From a virus: a DNA stretch of 24,359 bases. A model generated the notes under the pieces. That model saw only the letters and a list, made by a program, of their open reading frames with translations. It searched no databases and was not told the DNA's origin. The position numbers and the translations under genes were made by a program. Shown one piece after another: positions 12,809 through 20,931 of this stretch (position 1 is its first letter; the number at the start of each line of letters is the position of its first letter). The DNA lies in IMG/VR virus record IMGVR_UViG_3300037143_000021, positions 1 to 24,359 of that record; one strand, written 5' to 3'.

Positions 12809-15406
12809 ATGTCTATGATTACGGCTAGCGCCGCTGGCGGTAACTGGTCTTCTACTGCTGCGTGGACAGGCGGTGTAGTACCTGGTGCGGGTGACGATGT
12901 TTTGTTAACTGTTACCAGTGGCAACATCACCATAGATACGTCTGCTGCTGCTTGTAACAGTCTAAACTGTACGGGCTACACCGGTACGCTTACTCATGTA
13001 GCAGGGATTACGTTCAATATTGGATCCGCGGCTGCTGGTTTGTCAAGCGATGCGTTAGTGTTGGTAGCAGGGATGACGTATACGTTGGGGAATGCCACGA
13101 CGTCGGCGCTCAACTTTATATCGACATCGGCGACGCAGCTGAATGTCACGTCTGGTGGTAATGCGCTGGGCAATGTTACGTTCAATGGTGCTGGTGGTTC
13201 ATGGATATTAACCGATGGGTTTTCGACTAATGCTGCGGCTACAGTCACCCTGACCGCAGGCACGCTCAACACCAACAGCCAGGCGTGTTCGTGGGGTCTG
13301 TTTTCCAGTTCAAATTCTAACACGCGAGTGCTAACGATGGGCACAAGCGCTATTACCCTCACTGGTACCGGTACCACGTGGAATATAGCTATTGCCACCG
13401 GTCTCACTCTCTCAGCAGCATCCAGCACAATTAACGTAACAGGCGCTACAGCTTCTTTCTCGCACGCCAATTCGGCTGGGTCGGCCGGAAGTTTCGGTAC
13501 TCTTAATCTGACCGGCTCGGGAGTCTGTCAGTACCTCGGGCAGTCAGCGACAGGAAACAGCTTCGTCAACTTCAACAGGACCGGGACCGCAGTTAAGACA
13601 GACTCGCTGAGTATTGTCGAGAAGTTTGCGGTCACGGGGACCCTGACGCTCGCGGGTAACAGTGTCACAAACAGGCTCCTGGTCCAATCGTCGGTCACAG
13701 GCACGGCACTGACCATCACCGCTGCTGCGGTATCGCTCACGGATGTTGATTTTCAGGACATCACCGGAGCGGGTGCAGCTTCTTGGGCCGGAACCAGTAT
13801 CGGTGATTGCGGTGGCAACTCCAATATCACAGTGACTGCCGCGCTGAACTTGTATGGAGTCAATACGAGCGCCAACTCGAACTGGAGCACGGCACTGTGG
13901 GCTACCTCCTCTGGCGGATCGTCTGGCGCACGAGTGCCATTGCCGCAGGATGCTGTATATCTCGATGGTAACTCTGGTACGCATCAGTACGCGATCGATA
14001 TGCCGCGTCTCTGCGCAAACCTGATCTGCCTCGGGTTCACTGGGGCGCTGTACGCGTCGGCGACCAACTTCACGATGTACGGCAGCTTAACGCTTGTTGC
14101 GGGAATGACCTATACCAACAATGTATCAATGACCCTAAGCGGTCGCGGCAGCGGCAACACGATCACCAGCGCTGGTCATACCCACGCCAGCATCGGGATG
14201 GGAGGCGTCGGAGGAACCTACACATTGCAGGACAACCTTACGGTGACCCAGACATTCACAATCTCCTACATCTTCAATGCTAATGGCATGAACGTGTCGG
14301 CGGGGGAAGTGCAGTTCTTCGGTGGTGCGGCTACTACTGTCAACATGGGTTCAGGAACATGGACTTGTACCGGCACTACAACCATATGGAACTACAGCTC
14401 GGGCATTATTAATCCGCAGACCTCGACAATTGTGCTTGCCGGAAGCGGGGCCGCGATTACATTCGCAGGCGGCACGGAAACATATGGCAACATCACCATT
14501 CAAGGATTGGCGGGAGGCTCCGTCACCTTCACCGGGAACAGCACCTTCGGAACCTTCACTTGCACGCAAAAGAAGACGCTGATCTTTCCTGCATCGACAA
14601 CCCTGACGGCTGCACAATGGGTACTGCAGGGCTCTAGTGGAAATTTAGTCACACTTCAATCGTCATCTTCGGGGACCACCGCGAGCATTAAGCAAACATC
14701 CGGCTACGTATTCGCACAATTCGTATCTCTGAAGGATTCGACCGCCACGGGTGGCGCTGCATTTGGGTACGACTCCAACAGTACTGTCGTGTCGAATGTA
14801 GCTGGGTGGGCTCTTATGGATCTCGAGACCGGTACTGGGTCGTTCTCATTTTCAGGTAGCGGTACAGAAACACTGTCTCAATCTGGAGCTGGAACATATT
14901 CTTTCAGCGGTAATAGCACCATATCGCTAGTTAGCGCTGGCGGCGGAGCATACTCGTTTACCGGAACAGCATCAGAAGCCCTTACGGTAGCGGGTGGCGG
15001 GCTATATTCCTATAGCGGATCCGGTGCGGGTGTTATCAAAATCGCTGGGACCGGGGTAGGCCACTATTCGTTTACTGGTACGGCTACCGACAGTCTTGCC
15101 AGTAGCGGGGTAGGATCGTACAGTTTTGTAGGTCATAGCGCAGAGTCATTGGTTGCTAGCGGAAACGGATCATACCGGTTTACTGGGACAGCCACTGGGG
15201 CTGTAACCGCAGTGATAGTGGCTACACCTATCACCACCGGCCATACGCGAGCGCAATCGCAAAGTGGATCAGCTACAATGTCTACAACCGCTACCGGTAA
15301 TGCAAGTAGCGGACGCACCGGCGTATCCAAAGTGCCTGCGGCTGTTACCGGTAGCGCAGGCAGTGGACGCACTGGTATACCTAAAGTACTTGGACCTAAC
15401 TGGTAA
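12809..15406 (+). CDS. Large beta-helix adhesin / fibre-like protein
   Basis: 865 residues from ATG 12809 (a second ATG lies at 12815; no clear ribosome-binding site, so coupling to the preceding gene is likely). Residues about 10-80 read Gly-Asn-Trp-Ser-Ser-Thr-Ala-Ala-Trp, Val-Pro-Gly-Ala-Gly-Asp-Asp-Val and Leu-Asn-Cys-Thr-Gly-Tyr-Thr-Gly, a G8/right-handed beta-helix type opening that recurs at about residues 350-420. The rest is Ser/Thr/Gly-rich with short regular strands, as in solenoids. Residues 675-802 hold seven 18-residue repeats, and the end has two about 17-residue Gly-Arg-Thr-Gly repeats. No catalytic triad or signal peptide is seen. It is the best receptor-binding candidate, and its high Ser/Thr content makes it a plausible acceptor for the glycan enzymes downstream. 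Codon use changes along the gene, which suggests modular exchange. Confidence 0.75.
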   Translation: MSMITASAAGGNWSSTAAWTGGVVPGAGDDVLLTVTSGNITIDTSAAACNSLNCTGYTGTLTHVAGITFNIGSAAAGLSSDALVLVAGMTYTLGNATTSALNFISTSATQLNVTSGGNALGNVTFNGAGGSWILTDGFSTNAAATVTLTAGTLNTNSQACSWGLFSSSNSNTRVLTMGTSAITLTGTGTTWNIAIATGLTLSAASSTINVTGATASFSHANSAGSAGSFGTLNLTGSGVCQYLGQSATGNSFVNFNRTGTAVKTDSLSIVEKFAVTGTLTLAGNSVTNRLLVQSSVTGTALTITAAAVSLTDVDFQDITGAGAASWAGTSIGDCGGNSNITVTAALNLYGVNTSANSNWSTALWATSSGGSSGARVPLPQDAVYLDGNSGTHQYAIDMPRLCANLICLGFTGALYASATNFTMYGSLTLVAGMTYTNNVSMTLSGRGSGNTITSAGHTHASIGMGGVGGTYTLQDNLTVTQTFTISYIFNANGMNVSAGEVQFFGGAATTVNMGSGTWTCTGTTTIWNYSSGIINPQTSTIVLAGSGAAITFAGGTETYGNITIQGLAGGSVTFTGNSTFGTFTCTQKKTLIFPASTTLTAAQWVLQGSSGNLVTLQSSSSGTTASIKQTSGYVFAQFVSLKDSTATGGAAFGYDSNSTVVSNVAGWALMDLETGTGSFSFSGSGTETLSQSGAGTYSFSGNSTISLVSAGGGAYSFTGTASEALTVAGGGLYSYSGSGAGVIKIAGTGVGHYSFTGTATDSLASSGVGSYSFVGHSAESLVASGNGSYRFTGTATGAVTAVIVATPITTGHTRAQSQSGSATMSTTATGNASSGRTGVSKVPAAVTGSAGSGRTGIPKVLGPNW
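14831..15214 (+). repeat. Seven tandem 18-residue coding repeats
   Basis: Within the adhesin, seven units share the pattern Gly-x-Gly-x-Tyr-Ser-Phe-x-Gly with Leu six residues on. Six are 18 residues and the fourth is 20. The first begins at residue 675. The DNA copies have diverged in synonymous positions, so the repeat is held at protein level. The pattern fits a beta-solenoid coil or a repeated surface hairpin. Confidence 0.75.
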
Positions 15407-15415
15407 GGAGGCGCT

Positions 15416-16408
15416 GTGTCATACGTAATAAACCTTACCGACTATGTTCCACCAGCGCGATACGACAGCGAAGCTTGGATACAAGCTCAAATTTGGTATT
15501 CGCCCGACAATATTCAGACGTATGTGTTGTTGGATACGTTCAGTCTTTCGCCGGAAGACAGTAACCCGCAGCAGCCGTTATCACGTAGCTTCACGGTATC
15601 TAATGTACCTACAGCCGTAGGCTGGTTGTCGGTCACGTTCGTGGACGCGTCAGCTAATCAGGCGCCCACTAATCCGGTGCAATACCCAGTGACTACCGGT
15701 TCTGGGAGCGCAAACCCGACGCTGCTGTCTGCTCGCTATGGCGTACGCCACCGTATCAGGGATGGGCTACCCGCGTTGGATGCAAGCCCGATGCCGTTCA
15801 GCATGGTCAGACTCGAGAACCTGAGTGACCAGATAGTGGCAACGTCTACGCCGACTGAGACTGTTTTCCAGTGCCGTTACGACGACGTACCTACACAGCG
15901 GTACATGAACGCTGAGGTTATCCCCGGCACGCTAACGGCGTATGTAGACGGGTCTTGGACACCCGCAACGGTTACGCAAGACGTGGATCAGAACGGTAAT
16001 TTCACGTTAGCTATAGCGCCTACACAGGCGCTGATGATCACCTATGCCTGGCAGTACTTGTCAGACGGCGAGATCGATCAGTTTGTCGATGAAGCGCGGC
16101 AGTGGCTCCGCGAATTCTCTCAAGTTGGGAGTATACCGGACGGGCTGGTACCGGCTCTTATCAGCTACGCGTCATCGCGTGCCTTAGACGCGCTCGGTCG
16201 CAGCGCGATCTTGGCGCCGGTGCATGCTGGTGACTCAGAGATCGACTTTAGTAAGTTAGCTTCATCATACGCGACCGCGTCGACATCGCAATACAATAAA
16301 GCGATGAAGGAACGCGAAGAGTTCTACACGCAAGGTCCTGAGGCGCTTGACCCAACGGCTGCTGATTTCAGCTCTGTTGGAGTTAGTGCTTATACCCCGT
16401 TGCACTAA
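15416..16408 (+). CDS. Connector-like virion protein with Ig-like N-terminus
   Basis: 330 residues from GTG 15416, with AAGGAGG at 15405-15411. Residues about 1-92 have the strand pattern of an Ig/FN3-like domain (Thr-Phe-Ser-Leu-Ser, Arg-Ser-Phe-Thr-Val-Ser, Gly-Trp-Leu-Ser-Val-Thr-Phe-Val). Residues 102-212 contain mixed strands. Residues 216-305 are helical, with Asp-Gly-Glu-Ile-Asp-Gln-Phe-Val-Asp-Glu-Ala-Arg, Val-Pro-Ala-Leu-Ile-Ser-Tyr-Ala and His-Ala-Gly-Asp-Ser-Glu-Ile-Asp-Phe-Ser-Lys, a combination I associate with head-tail adaptor proteins that follow capsid genes in actinophages. The assignment to a connector is by pattern and position. It is the last gene before the glycan module. 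Confidence 0.6.
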   Translation: MSYVINLTDYVPPARYDSEAWIQAQIWYSPDNIQTYVLLDTFSLSPEDSNPQQPLSRSFTVSNVPTAVGWLSVTFVDASANQAPTNPVQYPVTTGSGSANPTLLSARYGVRHRIRDGLPALDASPMPFSMVRLENLSDQIVATSTPTETVFQCRYDDVPTQRYMNAEVIPGTLTAYVDGSWTPATVTQDVDQNGNFTLAIAPTQALMITYAWQYLSDGEIDQFVDEARQWLREFSQVGSIPDGLVPALISYASSRALDALGRSAILAPVHAGDSEIDFSKLASSYATASTSQYNKAMKEREEFYTQGPEALDPTAADFSSVGVSAYTPLH

Positions 16409-16420
16409 CCTAGCTAGGTT
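16407..16420. promoter_or_regulatory. 14-bp perfect palindrome, operator candidate
   Basis: AACCTAGCTAGGTT reads the same on both strands. It starts at the last two bases of the connector-like gene and ends 17 bases before the extended -10 at 16438, covering the position where a -35 element would lie. This is the placement of a typical dimeric repressor operator. It has no loop and is poor as a terminator. Confidence 0.45.
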
Positions 16421-16434
16421 CTGACACCTAGGCA

Positions 16435-16443
16435 TGGTATAAT
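16435..16443 (+). promoter_or_regulatory. Extended -10 promoter of the glycan module
   Basis: TG-G-TATAAT (16435-16443) is a consensus extended -10. The -35 position holds TAGGTT at 16415-16420 (17-base spacing), a poor match and part of the palindrome. Transcription would start near 16450, leaving a leader of about 16 bases with an AAGGGGA ribosome-binding site before the ATG at 16466. Confidence 0.6.
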
Positions 16444-16465
16444 CGTGAAGAGAGCAAGGGGAAGC

Positions 16466-16795
16466 ATGGTAGACGCAGACGCCCAAGAAGTGATCGAAGG
16501 TCTGGTACAGCGCTGCGCGCTGGCTAATCAGGCGTTTAATCGCATCAACACAGTAGCCAAAGAGCACGGGCTGATCTATAGCCCCGAAGAGCTGACGTCG
16601 ATCAACATCGTGTGTGATCAGCTGCTCGAAGTGCTGGTTGCCTCGGGGCTGATCGATAAGGTACAGTTCATGCAGGACGTACTGGCTAGACAAGCCGAGT
16701 CGCTGGAAGAGCAACTAGCTAATGCCGCCGCCGATTTCCGTGAGCGCACTGGGCTGATGGTGCCGCTCGGTGTAAGCGGCAGGCCGCAAGGATGA
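16466..16795 (+). CDS. Hypothetical helical protein, first gene of glycan module
   Basis: 109 residues from ATG 16466 with AAGGGGA a few bases upstream. A GTG at 16445 is in frame but lies ahead of the predicted transcription start. The protein is almost all helix: Val-Ile-Glu-Gly-Leu-Val-Gln-Arg, Ile-Val-Cys-Asp-Gln-Leu-Leu-Glu-Val-Leu-Val, and a charged C-terminal Leu-Glu-Glu-Gln-Leu-Ala-Asn-Ala-Ala helix, ending Gly-Arg-Pro-Gln-Gly. No family is recognised and there is no helix-turn-helix. It overlaps the first glycosyltransferase by ATGA. Confidence 0.65.
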   Translation: MVDADAQEVIEGLVQRCALANQAFNRINTVAKEHGLIYSPEELTSINIVCDQLLEVLVASGLIDKVQFMQDVLARQAESLEEQLANAAADFRERTGLMVPLGVSGRPQG

Positions 16796-17571
16796 AACTT
16801 TGCGTGGGCGCCCCTGTAGGCGACGATCGCGAATGGGTGTTTGATGCTTGGCTGGACGCGCTCAGGGCTCAGACGGTACAGCCAGATTACATACGCCTGG
16901 TCACAGGGCAAGCCATACCTGGCTGGGTAGTCCATGAGCTGGAAGATCAGGGGGTGGAGTACGATTGCGCCCCGTCTGAGCTTCCGTGTTACACGCGTAA
17001 TCAGCGCACTGCAGATCCTACCGACCCGAACCGCACTAACCACTTTTGTGCGCTGCGTAATCAGCTGCGTGGTCTGATGCTCGAGACTGATGCTGACGTG
17101 TTTTTGAGCTTGGACACCGATATTTTGTTGACTAACCCTGATACGATCGAGTTGCTGCTCGACGCGCTATTTAGGTACCATTACAGCGTAGCTGCACCGA
17201 TGGTTTACCTTCACCCTCTAGGCGAAGAGGGCGGGTGTTATAACGCGGCATGGTGGTGCACCAGCGAGCTGGGCGACCCGAAGCGGGCGTGGCAGCGTAT
17301 AAGCACCGACGATATTCGTGAGCATCGCGAAACACTCGGGTCGATGTTTAACATTGACGAAGCACTCGGGCCGATGACTATTGACATACCGATGGCTGCG
17401 GTCGCAATGCGCCGAAGCGTGCTCGAGGCATGTACGTACACCCCGCATGAACAGGGTGAAGATATCGGGTTTGCTGACCAGCTGTCTGCTAACAATTTCT
17501 CTATCGGTTGGTGCTACAACCTAGAGACCTGGCATGTTTGGGGCGCCGAGTATTTGGAGGAAGCCGTATGA
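16792..17571 (+). CDS. GT-A (GT2-like) glycosyltransferase
   Basis: 259 residues. An N-terminal Leu-Cys-Val-Gly-Ala-Pro strand starts the nucleotide-sugar domain. Ser-Leu-Asp-Thr-Asp (106-110) is the metal and nucleotide binding D-x-D, preceded by a hydrophobic strand. The acceptor side has Glu-Asp (223-224) in Gln-Gly-Glu-Asp-Ile-Gly-Phe-Ala, a likely catalytic base, and His248 in Trp-His-Val-Trp, the usual third metal ligand. There is no membrane helix, so it is cytosolic. The donor sugar cannot be read from the sequence; the adjacent GDP-sugar gene suggests a GDP donor (inference). Start and stop are ATGA overlaps with neighbours. Confidence 0.8.
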   Translation: MKLCVGAPVGDDREWVFDAWLDALRAQTVQPDYIRLVTGQAIPGWVVHELEDQGVEYDCAPSELPCYTRNQRTADPTDPNRTNHFCALRNQLRGLMLETDADVFLSLDTDILLTNPDTIELLLDALFRYHYSVAAPMVYLHPLGEEGGCYNAAWWCTSELGDPKRAWQRISTDDIREHRETLGSMFNIDEALGPMTIDIPMAAVAMRRSVLEACTYTPHEQGEDIGFADQLSANNFSIGWCYNLETWHVWGAEYLEEAV

Positions 17572-18764
17572 ACTGCCGCGGCTGTGGGCAAGAATTAGAT
17601 CCAGCCAATGTCGTGTGTGATCTCGGTATGCAGCCGCTAGCTAACGAGTTGGTTACTGACCTCGATCATGCTGAGATCCGTTACCCGACACGCCCGCTGG
17701 TGTGCTCAGTATGTTTGCTAATGCAACTCCCCGCGGTAGACGGAGTGTTCCACGCTGATTACCCATTCTACGCGGGCCAAAGCCAAGCGTGGCGTAGGCA
17801 CTGTACTCACTTTGTGGAGACCCTGCTTGATCGTGGACTTAGTGAATCTAACCGAGTGCTTGAAATCGGATCTAACGACGGCACCTTAACCAGCGCCTTT
17901 CTGCAGCACGGGATGCAACGTACCATGGGCGTGGAACCCTGTGCGGAAGTAGCTCAGAGCGCGCTACGTGAAGGTTTGGCTGTCGATATTCAGTTCTGGA
18001 CGGAGGATTACGCTGAACGGCTGGTTGATCGGGGATACTCAGCTGACCTGGTTGTAGCTACCAACGTACTCGCGCACGTACCTGATCTGCAAGACTTTTT
18101 GCGAGCCATAAAGACCGTACTCGAGCCGGACGGCGAGATCGTGTTCGAAGTACCGCACGTAGCTAAGCTCATACAGGATGGGCGATTCGATCAAATCTAT
18201 GCTGAGCATCACTGTTACTTCAGTATGCGTTCCCTATGGATCGCACTGTTGGGAGTAGGTCTGGATATCGGTGACGTCCAGGAAGTGCCCACACACGGCG
18301 GCTCCCTGCGGATATACGCCGGGCACATGGACCATTGGCAGCCCAGCGAACGGGTCAGCGCCATGACCAAGGCCGAAGACGCACAGGGATTGTACGATAT
18401 GAGCACCTATTTATCGTTCTATCCTCGACCCGCAGCCGTGAAAACTGCGCTGTTGCGTGAGCTAACCTCTAGTGATTGCGTTACCTGGGGGTATGGCGCC
18501 AGCGCCAAAGCCGTGACGCTTATGAATTACTGCGGAATCGACCCTTCAATGATCACTGCGATAGCAGACACCACACCCGCTAAACAGGGCAAGTTTGCAC
18601 CTGGCTGCCGAATCCCTATTGTTTCCTCCGTCGATATGGCAGCGGCACAGCCTGAGCGTATAGTCAACTTTCTATGGAACTGGGCCGAAGAATCTGAGCG
18701 AAACATACGAAAGGCTTGCCCTGAAGCCCTCATCATCAACCCGTTCGACTGCCTACCTGCATGA
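17568..18764 (+). CDS. NDP-sugar C-methyltransferase (NovU/TylC3/TcaB9-type)
   Basis: 398 residues from ATG 17568, with GGAGG upstream. All three family domains are present. The N-terminal zinc domain has Cys3-x2-Cys6 and Cys46-x2-Cys49 and a Leu-Gly-Met-Gln-Pro-Leu-Ala-Asn motif. The SAM domain has Leu-Glu-Ile-Gly-Ser-Asn-Asp-Gly (98-105). The C-terminal domain has Trp-Gly-Tyr-Gly-Ala-Ser-Ala-Lys (307-314). The active-site Tyr-x-Glu-His, known in TcaB9, is conserved as Tyr211, Glu213, His214, and His-Gly-Gly-Ser-Leu-Arg follows at 243-248. Known members C-methylate C3 of an NDP-4-keto-deoxysugar, usually dTDP-linked. The next gene makes GDP-4-keto-6-deoxymannose, so a GDP-linked substrate is likely (inference). 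Length matches the family (about 400). It overlaps both neighbours by ATGA. Confidence 0.9.
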   Translation: MNCRGCGQELDPANVVCDLGMQPLANELVTDLDHAEIRYPTRPLVCSVCLLMQLPAVDGVFHADYPFYAGQSQAWRRHCTHFVETLLDRGLSESNRVLEIGSNDGTLTSAFLQHGMQRTMGVEPCAEVAQSALREGLAVDIQFWTEDYAERLVDRGYSADLVVATNVLAHVPDLQDFLRAIKTVLEPDGEIVFEVPHVAKLIQDGRFDQIYAEHHCYFSMRSLWIALLGVGLDIGDVQEVPTHGGSLRIYAGHMDHWQPSERVSAMTKAEDAQGLYDMSTYLSFYPRPAAVKTALLRELTSSDCVTWGYGASAKAVTLMNYCGIDPSMITAIADTTPAKQGKFAPGCRIPIVSSVDMAAAQPERIVNFLWNWAEESERNIRKACPEALIINPFDCLPA

Positions 18765-19753
18765 GTAAACGTGCTCTCATTACAGGTTTGACGGGGCAAG
18801 ACGGGAGCCATCTAGCAGATCTGTTGCTTGAGAAAGGTTACGAAGTACACGGTATTGTGCGCCGCAGTTCACACGTAGCTGACGGCCGCATCGCTCATAT
18901 CCGTGGTCAACTGCAATTGCATGAAGCTGATCTGACCGATCAAGAGTCGCTGAATCGTGTGATGCACCGTGTGCGTCCAGACGAAGTATACAACCTAGCT
19001 GCGATGAGCTTCGTGGGCGCCAGCTGGAACCAACCCATACTAACATCTGAAGTCACTGGACTTGGCGCGTTACGGATGCTCGAGGCAGTTCGTAGCTGTA
19101 CTCCTGACGCGCGGTTTTACCAAGCATCGTCGTCTGAGATGTACGGATCTGCTCCGGCGCCTCAGGACGAAAACACTCCGTTTCATCCTCGCTCGCCTTA
19201 CGGGGTGGCGAAAGCATTTGCGCATCATATGACCGTTAACTATCGCGAAAGTTACGGTATGCACGCCAGCTGCGGTATTCTGTTCAATCATGAGGGTGAA
19301 CGTCGCGGCGAGGAGTTCGTCACCCGCAAGATAACTAAGTGTGTAGCTGAACTGGTAGCTGGTAAGCGTAGCACGTTCACGCTCGGGAATTTAGACGCTC
19401 GCCGTGATTGGGGGTATGCCCCAGACTATGTGAACGCGATGTGGCTCATGCTGCAGCAAGAAACTCCCGATGATTACGTTATCGCCACTGGGGAAACATG
19501 GTCGGTGGCCGACTTTGTTGACGCGGCCTTGCAAGCCGCGGGTATTAGCAATTCACGTGAAGAGTTAGTGACGATCAATCCAGCGTTTGTTCGTCCGGCT
19601 GAAGTCAACGAGTTGTGCGGGGTTCGACGCAAAGCTTGGGTTAAGCTTGGATGGGCACCTACTGTATCATTCATGGAATTGGTAGGTCGCATGGTACAGG
19701 CTGATTTAGAGGCGCTGGGTGTTGACCCACTCCCTGGTATGGCGACGGTCTGA
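18761..19753 (+). CDS. gmd: GDP-mannose 4,6-dehydratase
   Basis: 330 residues. An extended short-chain dehydrogenase with Gly-Leu-Thr-Gly-Gln-Asp-Gly (9-15) for NADP, Asn-Leu-Ala-Ala at 78-81, a Ser-Ser-Ser-Glu-Met-Tyr-Gly active-site strand (123-129), and Tyr147-x3-Lys151. Phe-Asn-His-Glu (175-178), Arg-Arg-Gly-Glu (181-184), Phe-Val-Thr-Arg-Lys-Ile and Gly-Asn-Leu-Asp-Ala-Arg-Arg-Asp-Trp-Gly (209-218) are specific to GDP-mannose 4,6-dehydratase rather than dTDP-glucose dehydratase. The enzyme converts GDP-D-mannose to GDP-4-keto-6-deoxy-D-mannose in the cytosol. The usual Ser-Pro after Asn-His-Glu is Gly-Glu here, a small deviation. No GDP-fucose synthase or GDP-rhamnose reductase is in the window. 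It overlaps the C-methyltransferase by ATGA. Confidence 0.92.
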   Translation: MSKRALITGLTGQDGSHLADLLLEKGYEVHGIVRRSSHVADGRIAHIRGQLQLHEADLTDQESLNRVMHRVRPDEVYNLAAMSFVGASWNQPILTSEVTGLGALRMLEAVRSCTPDARFYQASSSEMYGSAPAPQDENTPFHPRSPYGVAKAFAHHMTVNYRESYGMHASCGILFNHEGERRGEEFVTRKITKCVAELVAGKRSTFTLGNLDARRDWGYAPDYVNAMWLMLQQETPDDYVIATGETWSVADFVDAALQAAGISNSREELVTINPAFVRPAEVNELCGVRRKAWVKLGWAPTVSFMELVGRMVQADLEALGVDPLPGMATV

Positions 19754-20892
19754 TGTATCGTGAACCTTTTAGTGTAGTGACTCCTACCGCGTCAGCTGAC
19801 GGTTACGGTGTCAGCGGCGAAAGCCTGATCCTAGCCGCTAAACGTAGTCACGATGCCGAGATCTCGGTGATCGGCTATGATTGGGCTGACGAGCGTTACA
19901 CCGACCCTGAGCTGCTAGCGATGAAGTGTGATCCCTATTTGGCAGATGCGCATGATCTGTTGGTAGTGTATTTTCTACCGTTCGCACTGACACGGTTCTC
20001 GTCGCGCTGCACGGTGAATATGACGATGTGGGAGACCGATCGGTTGCCGGACCAGTGGGCACGACTGCTTAAGCTTGCTGACGGTGTAGTTGTCCCGTCT
20101 GAGCATTGCAAAGTAGTGTTTCAGCAGCGGGTGGATTGTCCGGTCGAGGCGGTACCGTTCGGCACCGATACCGATCTGTACAGTTACATTAATCGTCGCG
20201 GCGATCTTACTCGCAATCGCTCGCTGCATCCGTATTACTTCGGGCCAGAAGTTCGGAATCCGCATGAGTTCGTGTTCCTTATGAGTGGAGCGTTACACTA
20301 CCGTAAAGGTGTGGACTTCGCTCTCCGCGCGTTGCGTGAGGAATTCACCGGCGGCGAGCCTGTGCGATTAGTACTCAAGACCCGTCGCGGATTCTTTGAT
20401 TTTGTTGGGGAGGCTGCGATGCTGTCAGACGCGCGGGTAACTGTGATAGACGAAGATTACACGCGCGAGCAGATGCGCGACCTGTATCATATGGCTGATT
20501 GCTTCCTCGCCCCTTCCCGTGGCGAGGGCTCCGGGCTCACCCCGCGCGACGCTATGTCCACCGGCTTACCTACCATCGCCACCGAATGGGGCGGGTTAAA
20601 AGAATTGACGGACTCCGGTTGTGTGATGACCCTCCGAGTAGAAGACCTGGAGGAAGCGCCGCAGGAGAATACTTCGTACGGTGTGGGTGTCACTGGTGGC
20701 GGTGATATCGGCAACTTTGCTCGGCCTGATGTGGCTCATCTGCGCACGCTGATGCGGGAGGCTTATGAAGACCGCGAGTCGGGCTATAGCTTGGGTTACG
20801 ATGGGGCGCAGCTTATGCGCTCGGAGTATACGTGGCGCGATTGTGCCGGTAAGTGGCTTAACGCGCTCGAACTACTGAAAGCGGCGGCTTAA
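19753..20892 (+). CDS. GT4-family glycosyltransferase
   Basis: 379 residues, start sharing one base with the preceding stop. It has a GT-B fold. The N-terminal domain has a Gly-Tyr-Gly-Val-Ser-Gly-Glu acceptor loop (17-23) and a Met-Trp-Glu-Thr-Asp-Arg-Leu-Pro motif (92-99) common in GT4 enzymes. The C-terminal domain opens with Tyr-Arg-Lys-Gly (183-186) and carries Pro-Ser-Arg-Gly-Glu-Gly-Ser-Gly-Leu-Thr-Pro, the E-x7-E site, but with Asp266 in place of the second Glu. A Gly/Thr-rich loop near residue 310 is unusual. GT4 enzymes are retaining; GDP-linked sugars are common donors. No membrane helix is seen. Confidence 0.85.
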   Translation: MYREPFSVVTPTASADGYGVSGESLILAAKRSHDAEISVIGYDWADERYTDPELLAMKCDPYLADAHDLLVVYFLPFALTRFSSRCTVNMTMWETDRLPDQWARLLKLADGVVVPSEHCKVVFQQRVDCPVEAVPFGTDTDLYSYINRRGDLTRNRSLHPYYFGPEVRNPHEFVFLMSGALHYRKGVDFALRALREEFTGGEPVRLVLKTRRGFFDFVGEAAMLSDARVTVIDEDYTREQMRDLYHMADCFLAPSRGEGSGLTPRDAMSTGLPTIATEWGGLKELTDSGCVMTLRVEDLEEAPQENTSYGVGVTGGGDIGNFARPDVAHLRTLMREAYEDRESGYSLGYDGAQLMRSEYTWRDCAGKWLNALELLKAAA

Positions 20893-20915
20893 TCTTGCAA
20901 CCTACGATTACAGGG

Positions 20916-20925
20916 AAGGAGGTGA
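20916..20925 (+). promoter_or_regulatory. Near-perfect Shine-Dalgarno sequence
   Basis: AAGGAGGTGA is fully complementary to the 3' end of 16S rRNA and lies 6 bases before the ATG at 20932. It is far stronger than the coupled starts of the surrounding glycan genes and suggests that the following small protein is made in larger amounts. Confidence 0.7.
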
Positions 20926-20931
20926 ACAGTC

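Noticed and set aside
14831-15214. Tandem repeats as a possible CRISPR array
   Set aside because: The repeats are coding, have no spacers, differ at many synonymous bases and keep only a protein pattern.
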